Source of the DNA: Istiophorus platypterus
Lineage: Eukaryota > Chordata > Actinopteri > Istiophoriformes > Istiophoridae
Assembly (NCBI GenBank): GCA_016859345.1
Contig: CM029120.1
Location: 3,636,001 to 3,700,000 of the forward strand
Length of the DNA: 64,000 nt
Direction: 5' to 3'
The position numbers and the translations under genes were made by a program. This document shows positions 55,781 to 64,000 of this stretch, piece by piece. How positions within the stretch are numbered: position 1 is the first letter of the stretch; each line of letters begins with the position of its first letter. The notes below the pieces were generated by a model. It saw only the letters and a program-made list of their open reading frames with translations. It searched no databases and was not told where the DNA came from.

Positions 55781-57062
55781 GAACTACCCCTCCCCGGCCC
55801 TTTTCGAGCAGGCCTTGCTGGCGAGACCTTGGCCGAGGCCGAGGCCGAGCGCTCCACCTCCGCAGGGCTCCGACCATGCTGGCGGGGCAGGGGCTGGTAT
55901 CGGATGTTGGGATCGCTGGCCGCCGCCGCTGCTCGGCTCCTGGTTTGTTGCCCAGCTAATCCTTTTTTATACAGGCGACAGAAAGGGCTTCGGCCCGCGA
56001 GAAACCGGCAGCTAACAGACGACGGCGTGAGTATCGGGTGGTTTCCACTGTAAAATACTTCCAGCGATCCCAGCCATGAGCGAGACGAAGTCGAGTGTGG
56101 CCGCACCTCGCGGGAAGCGTCCGGAGTTGATTTACGCTCGGCCCCGATGAGTGGGAGCGACCGAGATAGAGAAATCTGTCGGACAGGAAACCCAGGCGTC
56201 CTGACCCCCCCACACACACACACACACACTATTAGAGATCAGCTCACACACACATGTTATCAAGCTATGTTCTTCTCACCGCCAAGGTCACGCCGACCTT
56301 GCGGCCGCCAGTTCCGGCCCCAGGTAAAGGGGAACCGCCGTGGGGGGGCTTCACACGGTGATAACAACGTCGATGCCCGAAACCAGAAAAAAAAGGCTGG
56401 GGCCCCGGGATACGGCAGCGGTCAGAGGCCCCTTTGTTTTTGCATCAACCCCGTCATTTTTAAAAATGTTTCTGTTTCTTCTATCCAGAGTCTGAATGAG
56501 GTAAAAACCAAACAGAAACCAGACTCCCGCGCTGCAGGCAGGTCATGGTACCGGGGTCGTGACCCCTGAGGACCGGGATCTTTGTCCAGCCACTTTCCAC
56601 GTGTCTCTTCTCTGTAAACCAAGATGTTTTTCTTATCCTGGCCTCTTGCATGTTTCTATACAGCTGTGTGTGTGTCTGTGTGTGTGTGTGAGCGAGTGTG
56701 TGTGATTTGCGCAGCTGCAAAAGCAGTTGAGCGCAGACTGAAATTAGGTTAAACTGGATCACAGGGCAGAAAAAAAAAGTCTCCTCCACATCAAGAGAGC
56801 AGGGAAAAAGTACAAACGCTCCGCGGAAAAGGCGGCGGGCTGCCGCGCCTTCTGCAGGGACGAGCGGGAAAGAGACATTTAGGAACCAGGGAGGGGGCAG
56901 AAACGACCCGGGGGGGGGCCGAGCTGGATATAAGTTGCCCCCGAGGAGTCCGGCGGAGAGCTCCGTGCCGCAAAATGAGATGCGGCCAGCCTCCGTGCCT
57001 TTGTGTGGAAAGCCACGGATGATGTATCGCAGAGCTTCCTGTCAGGGTGTTAGCGTGTTAAT
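55781..57062. other. non-coding, no gene seen
   Basis: CpG-rich to 56150, with short CA tracts near 56210-56229 and TG near 56664-56690. The frames of 100-166 codons lack domain resemblance. GGATATAAGTTG at 56927 is TATA-like only. Confidence 0.45.
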
Positions 57063-57360
57063 GGGGGGGGGGGGACGCGGCTCGGCCGCGGAGACCAAAG
57101 GAAACCCTGCAGAATCTCAGCTCCGTCCCTGGCATCCGGGCCCCGTACCTGGCTTTATAAGGCCTTGAGCAGTGCCAGAAAAATTTGGGGGCTATTCCTG
57201 GAGACGGCCGTCGGCAGAGCTGCCCGGCCGAGAGCTTTGTTTGGAACTGAGGCGGCGGAGGGAGATGAATGTATGGTCGCCGCTGCCACGCAGAACACCC
57301 CCCACCACCACCCCCAACCCCCCATCTCTCCGACATCACCCATTTAATCTTTACTATCTC
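57063..57360. other. GC-rich block with TATA-like CTTTATAAGG
   Basis: After a G run at 57063-57074 there is GGCTTTATAAGGCC at 57149-57162, then GAAAAATTTGGGGGC. CTTTATAAGG is one base from a CArG box (CCWWWWWWGG). No transcript evidence, so neither a promoter nor an SRF site is called. Confidence 0.3.
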
Positions 57361-58852
57361 TGTGATCCGATAAAAGGGGATGGAAGAGGACACAAAAAAA
57401 AAGAATTATTTCTTATTATTTCCCATGTGACGGGGACAAAGGGGGGGGGGTGGGACGGTATGTCCTCCTGCTCCCGCCGGGGGTCAGATCGCAGCCGTAA
57501 ATAACTTGGACGGTTTGTTCGAACCTCGCGCGTAGCACCGCGTGGGCACGGTTGACCGGAGGCCGCTGATATACAGCCACTAGTTTCGCTCGTCCCTGAG
57601 CGGCCGGTTGCTTTACGCCAACGCCCAGGGAACCGGGTTCGCCGCGGCCCATGGCACCGCCATGTCCAGTGGGTCAAACGCTCAGATAAGCACGAAGAAT
57701 ACGAGTAAACCGTAAAAGGTGCGTGAAAACGGGATAAAGTGACCGAGCTGAGGTTTTTGATTTGGTTCAAATTGTCGGGATCAAGCGTGAAAGTCGAATT
57801 TTCAACCTGGGTCTGTTAAAGTGCCAATAAATTCTCAACGTTTTGTTGTTGTCACCAAGAGGTCAGAGGGAACTTTTTCCTAAAATCGCATTTGGTTCAA
57901 ATTGAATTCAACCTTAAAACTCACAAATGCTCTACTGGAATGTTTCTCTCTTTGAAAAGTGCATCCAGGGGGCGAATGGGGGGGAAACGTTCTTTCTCCG
58001 CGACCTATTAATCAAACCTCATCGTAAACCGTGACGAAATTTTTCCAAAAAACTTGGTTTCAGCTCATTACTTCGGCTCATTGCGAGATCGCAGTTCCAC
58101 CTTGGTCTGAACTTTTGAATACCGGAGAACTCGAAACAGACTTTTTAAAAAGAATATAAACAGTCAAAATCAAAGCAGCAGAGATCCCAGCTCTTAGTCC
58201 CTAATAATGGTCAGAACCACAACCACCGGATCCTACATCTCCCATCTTGCAACTTGTCTTTCATTCTGGACGCCGCCTCTTTTAAGCTCCACGTCCAGTC
58301 AGAGGCAGAAAAGCGGCCCCCGGATCGATAAAGCGTTTGACGTCGGAGCCCGAGGGGGCGGAGCCGGAGACGAGGAAACGCTCGACCTCCGCGACCTCAG
58401 CCTGGAAGAGGTCGTTGGATCCGGGCGGGTGAATCCCGCCAGGGCCTCCCACTTGGAGCATTTACCAAGTTATCGTTCTGTTTTTTATTTCTCAGCTCCA
58501 CGTGTCCTCCGGTCGCTCGTCACGGACCGACGCCGTGACGCGGCGCCTAAACGGGGGGCGAGCGATTGTCCCCCCTCCCCGCCCCCGTGTGCATGAGGAG
58601 ACGTGATTTACAAACACGATGTCCGGAGAAACAGGAGGTCGCCCTGATTCCCGGGGGGGGGGGGGGTGATTGATTCCCTGCCGGGGCTCGGATGGAAGAG
58701 CCCCCCCCCCCGGAGGCTTTAGCTCAGGCCTCTGCGCCGCCTCAGCTGTTGGATGGCAGGACGCCGTGGCTGCCGGCCAGACGTAATGTTTACACTGACG
58801 CACTCACAACTGTTCTGTACATAGTCACGGCGAATTAACGATCCGAGAGGAG
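57361..58852. other. non-coding, no gene seen
   Basis: G/C runs near 57439, 58651 and 58700. TTTGGTTCAAATTG occurs at 57760-57773 and 57890-57903, about 130 bp apart. A weaker forward CTCF-like CCAGGGGGCGAA lies at 57966. Frames are unremarkable. Confidence 0.45.
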
Positions 58853-58911
58853 GGGAGATGGTGGGGGGTGGGGGTGGGGGTGGGGGTGGGTGTGGTGGGT
58901 GCGGGGGGGGG
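58853..58911 (+). repeat. G-quadruplex-forming tract
   Basis: GGGGGGTGGGGGTGGGGG and further GGGGG/GGG runs separated by single T residues, ending in a nine-G run. Single-base loops give very stable quadruplexes. Confidence 0.85.
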
Positions 58912-59559
58912 CTCTCGTGCGCTGTTAAGATTATGGCGAGACAGGTGCTTTCGGAGTGGTGGTGGGAAACAGATTGTGGTCGGGGGGTGAGATGGGACCT
59001 GAGCGGCCCTCAGGAGCCACATTCGATCGGACAGACGCCTCGTTTGTTATCGGGCCCCAGAGGATACGTTTTACGCCGCGGTCGCCGCAGCGGCGGCTCA
59101 CGTGGCGCGTTCCTCGACGGGGTTAAAACCAAAAGGACAGTTTTGGGCTTTCGTGGGGTTTTCGCGGCACAGAAAACCTTGTTACGCATCATTTTTACCG
59201 GAAATTAAGATCCTATGATGTTATTTTCTCATAAAAAGTGAAAATAAGTTTGAAGTGCAACAGCCTACTTTCTGTTCCATGACACAGTTATTTCCAGACG
59301 ATTTCCCGAAAAGAGTTTGTTTCAAATTGAAGAAAACGTATGGCAGATTGTCCCGCGCCCCCCCCCTTTTAAAAAAATGTTTTTAGTGTTATTCTTCTAT
59401 GATAACAATATACCCACATCAAAAGGAAATGTGAGAGACGGTAACACTTAATCGGCAGCATCGGCGGGACGTCGGTGAACAGTCGGCGGAGCGTTTAGCG
59501 GCTAAGGAGCCAGATATTTCCCTCGGGAGCTGGTGGAGACCGAAACCAGAGCTAAACGA
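58912..59559. other. non-coding, no gene seen
   Basis: Mixed sequence with a C run near 59359. No gene. Confidence 0.5.
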
Positions 59560-59753
59560 GAGGGAACTTTGGACTTGGATTCCCAGAACCACAAATCGGA
59601 AAATGCTAAAAAGCTTTTCGTATCAATCTCCACGTCAGTGTTGGGTCCAAAGTTTGTTTCCACTGATCCCGAATGGCCCAAAAAATAAATAAATGGATAA
59701 AAACAGTCATTGCAGGTATAAGAATTAAACCTCGGCTTGATGAGGTGAATCAA
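59560..59753 (-). other. weak LINE-like fragment
   Basis: The minus-strand frame includes FYPFIYFLGHSGSVETNFGP. Many fish CR1/L2/Rex-type LINEs have a hydrophobic stretch followed by a 'G-x-V-E-T-N-P-G-P'-like motif just before the endonuclease domain. The following residues do not match an endonuclease, so the resemblance may be accidental. Confidence 0.15.
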
Positions 59754-60950
59754 ATTTATAGACGTTTGCTTTGAACTCGGGAGACGAAATGAGTATCACT
59801 CGTAAAACAGAGGCGGTTTAAATATGACACCCCCCCCCTCGCTGAAGGGATGCCGGTTCCCGGTGACGTGAGTCTGCTTTGTGTCACGGCCACCTGAAAG
59901 CCTACGAGGGGGGAAAGAACCTAAAGAGCTCAGCCCCCCAAACTTCCTCCTCCCGCGGAGGCAGATGTTTCCGGGCGAAAGTCACCGTCCAACTTATCCC
60001 GCGATGTACGTCCACGCCGAGCTCAAAGCTCAGCTGCTGAGGGGAAACGGGACGCCATCGCAGTCTCTGGGATACGGGGGGGGGCATCTCAGGACCGGCG
60101 ACTCTGTCCATTAGCGGGAGGATAAAGCGGCTAATGAGCGGAGGGTCACCCGCTCAGGTCTCCAGGGGGGGGCCCCCGCTGCTGTAATACACTCAGCACT
60201 TAACCTGAATCTTAACCTGAACCGACTCATTAAACATCCAGCTGTACAAATGGGAGAAAAAAAAAAGTGTCGAGAAAGCTCGACGTTCGGGATTTTTTTT
60301 TTTTTTTTTTTATTCGGGGGAAAGCGCCCGCTCGGCAAAGAGGCATTAAAAAAGAAAAAGGGGGGGGGGTTCCTGTGATGGCGGGCGAGTTCAGGCGAGG
60401 TCAGCGCCCGAGGACAAATCTGGCTTTCGTCTCTTCTCGCTTCCAGCGGCGAGCGCGAGAGGAGTGGTGCCCCCCCCCCCCTCCGAAAAAAAAGGAGAAA
60501 AGAAAATCACCTTTAACAGTTCATTTAGCATTTCGTGTTTAAGCCTCGTTCCCAGATACGTGTCTTCTAGAGTTCGCACGATCAGATCTGCTTCCAAAAC
60601 GAGAGCGGTGAACAATTTTTCACAGAGAAGAAACAAAGTGACGCCTCTGGAAAAGAAAGCCAACAGTTTATCCAGGTCAGCGGACGAAGCTGATAAAGCT
60701 CGTGAGGAGGAAATGAACGAGGAGATAGGCAGAGTTTCTGTAGCGTTCCCAGTAAAAGGAAAGACGGAAAAACAAAAAACCCAAAAACCAGTGTGTGTGA
60801 CCTTCATCGCAGGACTCCTCGCTGACCCTACTCTTCAAAGCTTCCCTCTTGTTTTTCATAGATAAACTCTGAACAGGGCTTTATTGTGCAGCGAGTAATG
60901 TAAAAAAAAAAAAAAAATTATAAAACACAGACAAGAACATGTGCACATAT
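59754..60950. other. non-coding, no gene seen
   Basis: T run at about 60293-60311, G run near 60361, C run near 60471 and A run near 60902. Frames of about 135 codons on both strands across 60391-60865 (plus strand with KREEEMNEE-type charged residues) are not recognisable and overlap each other. Confidence 0.45.
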
Positions 60951-60962
60951 ACACACCCACAC

Positions 60963-60998
<36 letters not shown>
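60951..60998. repeat. (CA)n microsatellite
   Basis: About 22 CA units with a CC and a GC interruption. Confidence 0.95.
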
Positions 60999-61000
<2 letters not shown>

Positions 61001-61100
61001 TGAAACAGGAGCTAATTAAAAAGTGCTGCAGCAGCCAGTTCAGTCTCTGCCCAGTTCATCTCACCACCAGACCAACAGACCAGCGCCGCCGCCCACCCAC

Positions 61101-61101
61101 A

Positions 61102-61133
<32 letters not shown>

Positions 61134-61357
61134 CCTCCCTCTCTCTCTCTCCTCTCTCTCCCCTTCTCTCTCTCCCTCTCTCTCTCTCCTCCCTCTCTCC
61201 CTCTCCCTCCCCTCTCTCCCTCTCTCTCCCCTTCTCTCTCTCCCTCTCTCTCTCTCTCCCTCTCTCTCTCTCTCTCACCCTCTATCTCTCCCCCTCTCTC
61301 TTTCTCTCTCCCTCTCTCTCTCCCTCCCTCTGTCTCTCTCCCTCTCTCTCTCACTCC

Positions 61358-61389
<32 letters not shown>

Positions 61390-61500
61390 CCCTCCCTCTC
61401 TCTCTCTCCCCCTCTCTCTCTTTCTCTCTCTCCTCTCTCTCTCTCTCTCTCCCTCCCCCTCTCTCTCTCCCCCTCTCTCTTTCTCTCTCTCTCCCTCTCC
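61101..61500. repeat. 400-bp (CT)n polypyrimidine array
   Basis: Almost pure C/T for 400 bases with CCCT, CTTT and occasional A or G interruptions. This is the longest simple repeat here. A 264-codon Ser-Leu frame and its Arg-Glu antisense frames are translations of it and not genes. Confidence 0.95.
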
Positions 61501-61528
61501 TTCTTCTGTATATTTCTTCTCATTGCAG

Positions 61529-61749
61529 AAAAGCTCGATGATGTAAACCCTGTTGATCGTCGTCGTCTCACAGTGAGAAAAGCGACAGAGTCTCGGTTTG
61601 CGTCGGGATTCAGAATCCAGGCGAAATTCCATCTGCAAACGAGATACAATAAAACACAGTATCGATTTCCGGGAGAGAAGTGGGACGGAGCTGGGACGGA
61701 GCTGGGACGGAGCTGGGACGGAGCTGGGACGGAGCTGGGACAGAGCTTG
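61529..61749 (+). other. hypothetical exon bounded by consensus splice sites
   Basis: A pyrimidine tract followed by TTCTTCTCATTGCAG is a textbook acceptor ending at 61528, and CTTG|GTGAGG at 61749/61750 is a good donor. The 221-nt interval is open in one frame (EKLDDVNPVDRRRLTVRKAT...), with no recognised domain, and ends in an 11-bp repeat. The (CT)n array could create the acceptor look by chance. A non-coding RNA exon is equally possible. Confidence 0.15.
61677..61745 (+). repeat. 11-bp minisatellite GGGACGGAGCT, about 6 copies
   Basis: Head-to-tail near-perfect copies; the last has G to A. Translation alternates through all frames with period 33. Confidence 0.9.
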
Positions 61750-63528
61750 GTGAGGACTCGGGACAGTTTGAGTTCATTAAATGTTAAATGCTGACTTTAA
61801 CGCTGATTAACCCTTTAACTGAAACCAAAATCTACATCTAATCAAAGCGTCGCTTAAATCTCAGGATTCAGGAAACCTGGTCCAAGGGGTCGAAGCCCTG
61901 CACGCCGTGGAACCGCCATCCACCCTGATCACCCCCCACCACCCCCCACCACCGAACCCCCGCCCCCCACCACCACCACCACCATGATTACTGCAGCTAA
62001 ATGCTTCCTTCACTGGCCACTGAACATCATTTGGGCACCAATTATGTTTCCGTTTTCAAAACTAATCATAAGAATATTAGTAGGAGACATGTTTGGTAAA
62101 CTGTGATGACCAGTGTCTTCTCAGGGCAGAAAAGCAGCATCATTTGCCAGCATGGGCACATGAGGCTTGAGTTGAAATGAGTCCAATACTGTGTAACAAG
62201 CATAAAGATCCTGGTATTTTGTCAAAATCTGTGATTTGTGATGAATTCCAGAAGATCGCCAGGACCTCTTTACTGCAGCGCTTTGGTTTGAGGCCTTGTA
62301 GATCGAAGGCCGAGCACCATCCAGCGACTCCCCAGCCTCTTTCTCGCCTCGAGCCCCGTTTAACGGTGACGTTTCCCCCCAAAACAGCCGCAGGTTTTCT
62401 GCAGATTAAAAAACAAAAAAACCCACCCAATCAGGCGCGGAAATGAACCGGAGGACACTATGCTGGCCGGCGGGGGTGGGGGGGGCGGGGGGCGTCCAAT
62501 AGGCGGCAAATCAATTTGGACGTTTTCCCAGCGAAGACGTCCGGATCCCGACGGAATACCTGTCGAGCGCCGCCAAGCCAAATGTTGGCTCGGAGCTCCA
62601 CCGGCGAGGAGGGATTTAACGCCTTGCTCGGGGGCACATCTGCAGCGGGAAATAATCTGGCCGCTGCGAAACCAAAGAAGCTGAGGTGGGTGATCCGGGG
62701 GTTATACGAGCAGGGGACCGGCGTGCTCGAAAGAACGGCCCCCCGCTCTCTGCAGCTGTTCCTCGCTGGCAGCGGAGGGCCCGGCGGGCCCCGGCCGTCC
62801 CCGGCCGACTGTCAGATCGAGTCAGTAACGATCTCCTGGAAGCCGCTCAACGAACCCAGAGCCATCAGTCAGGGAAACAAAAAGCCTGCCCACAGCGTGG
62901 CTTTGGCTCGGGACGCGGCCATTCATCGCGAGGGGGTGGGGGGTGGGGGGGCCGGAGCACTGGGGCCAAGCCTTTCATGGACAGAGAAAAGGGATCCGTA
63001 ACCAAACCGCGCTCAATTTAGGCCTGGTTGGCCGGGAAGGGAGGGGTTCGTGGGGGGGTGTAAATGGTAATCAATCATCCGTGGCCGGGGGCCTCGTGCA
63101 AACAGACGTCGGGGACGTGTCGGTCCGGTCCGGCGCTCGGGGCCAAAGTCGGCCGAGGATTCTCAGACGAAGGCGCAAGGGCCCGTCACTCGGAAAACAG
63201 GCCCTCTTTGACCTGTGACCCCCCTGAACACCCGCTTATCATCAGGCGCAAGGGCCGCCTCACGAACATGGAGTAGATGGACAGACTCGGGCCCCAGGTT
63301 TGAACCGTCATCCTGATAAAGCTACCCAGCGCTCCCTCACCCGCAGGGCCCCGGGGGCCGCCTCCGCCCGTTGGGGGTAACTCACCGGCGTCGCGATGGG
63401 ATCTGGAACTGCGTTTCTATCCATTTCACAACCGTAACTATTCCACCAAGATCAAGTGATTCAGAGGAAACACAGGCAGCTGCCTCTGATTTATGAGGTG
63501 AAGAAATATATGATAAAAAATATTTATT

Positions 63529-63530
<2 letters not shown>
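61750..63530. other. non-coding, partly GC-rich
   Basis: CCACC repeats at 61930-61984 and a G-rich stretch at 62464-62490. 62500-63350 is CpG-rich with overlapping frames up to 161 codons and no domain. GGCGCAAGGGCC recurs at about 63172 and 63245. No gene supported. Confidence 0.45.

Positions 63531-63585
<55 letters not shown>
63531..63585. repeat. (AT)n microsatellite
   Basis: About 25 AT units. Confidence 0.95.
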
Positions 63586-64000
63586 ACTTCTGGCCATGTT
63601 CAGTCTGGGGGTGTTGTTCTGTTTCAAACCAGACACATCTGACGCAGGAATCCCTCCGTGGGCGAGTATAGGGCTTGATAAGTGCATGGTTCGTACCCTC
63701 AGACTTCTGAGGGAGTCTAGAACAACTTATCGCCAAAAAACTTCTTCACGGAGGTTTGTTATCAGAGGTTTTAAGCACAGCAGCATCGCACAAACCTTTT
63801 TTATCACCTTTAAACCCACAGTATTTTCCCGATTTTGTGGAAAAGCTCGGTTTTGAATCGTTATCGGGTTCGCGGCCCCGACTGCAGAAAACCCAGCTAA
63901 GCGGGACGGCGTTCCCATCTGCTCCACATCCGCGATTCACACCGACAGCGAGGCTCTACGCGGCACGACCCCCCCGCGTCCCCAAGGAAAACAAAGGATC
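63586..64000. other. non-coding to window end
   Basis: Unique mixed sequence without a recognised gene or repeat. Frames under 90 codons are not supported. Confidence 0.45.

Noticed and set aside
57510..57600. tRNA B-box-like GGTTCGAAC on the minus strand
   Set aside because: No A box or cloverleaf could be drawn around it.
57960..57978. Forward CTCF-like CCAGGGGGCGAA
   Set aside because: Core present but upstream and downstream positions mismatch; weaker than the two sites reported.
61000..61794. 264-codon open frame
   Set aside because: It is a translation of the (CT)n array, giving Ser-Leu-Ser-Pro repeats with no other domain.

Overview
The window looks like non-coding nuclear DNA from a ray-finned (probably percomorph) fish. 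The evidence is the very high density of (CA)n, (AT)n and (CT)n microsatellites, the family of its mobile elements (a dead Tc1/mariner element, tRNA-derived fish SINEs, a PIF/Harbinger-like MITE), and long open frames that are almost all translations of simple repeats. I found no protein-coding gene, rRNA, tRNA or CRISPR array that I can support. Frames over 100 codons are compositional (poly-Ser/Leu from CT repeats, poly-Thr/His from CA repeats, Tyr-Ile from AT repeats). There is no bacterial-style gene organisation. The window is best read as an intergenic or intronic regulatory landscape.

Layout: 1-7 kb holds microsatellites, a SINE and a 0.4-kb tandem duplication. 7-9.5 kb holds a 58-bp tandem repeat, a hairpin and unique sequence that looks conserved. 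10.26-11.61 kb is a complete but dead Tc1-like element, followed by 0.9 kb with a weak exon-like frame. 12-17 kb is mostly unassigned, with G-rich and TAAT-rich sequence at 16.3-16.9 kb. A strong forward CTCF-type motif lies at 17.64 kb. 18.6-19.4 kb is CpG-rich, and 19.7-20.35 kb is an old interspersed repeat. 22.3-23.05 kb is a microsatellite cluster. 24.48-25.26 kb is a second tandem duplication. 28.2 kb has a (CGG)12 tract. 31.7-32.7 kb is candidate regulatory sequence. 33.46 kb has a perfect 22-bp-arm hairpin. 36.7-37.2 kb has long (AT)n and (CT)n arrays. 40.53-41.18 kb holds a SINE abutting a MITE with a TTA duplication. 43-50 kb is the richest in candidate regulatory blocks, with a strong reverse CTCF motif at 46.47 kb, a perfect DR1 at 47.19 kb and an OTX-type palindrome at 49.91 kb. 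51.6 and 53.5-53.8 kb hold further blocks. 54.73 kb has a second long hairpin. 55.72 kb has a 17-bp repeat carrying four TGACGT sites. 58.86 kb has a strong G-quadruplex tract. 61.1-61.5 kb is a 400-bp (CT)n array that runs into a consensus-looking splice acceptor.

If there is a unifying story, it is regulatory. Homeodomain-rich, low-complexity-free blocks cluster at 8-9.5, 16-21, 31-37 and 43-54 kb, and the two best CTCF motifs face each other across 28.8 kb. That pattern suits the surroundings of a developmental gene lying outside the window. Which gene it is cannot be read from the sequence. A second striking property is more than fifty poly-C/poly-G runs of 8-19 bases. Candidate regulatory blocks were called by eye without alignments, so their confidences are deliberately low.
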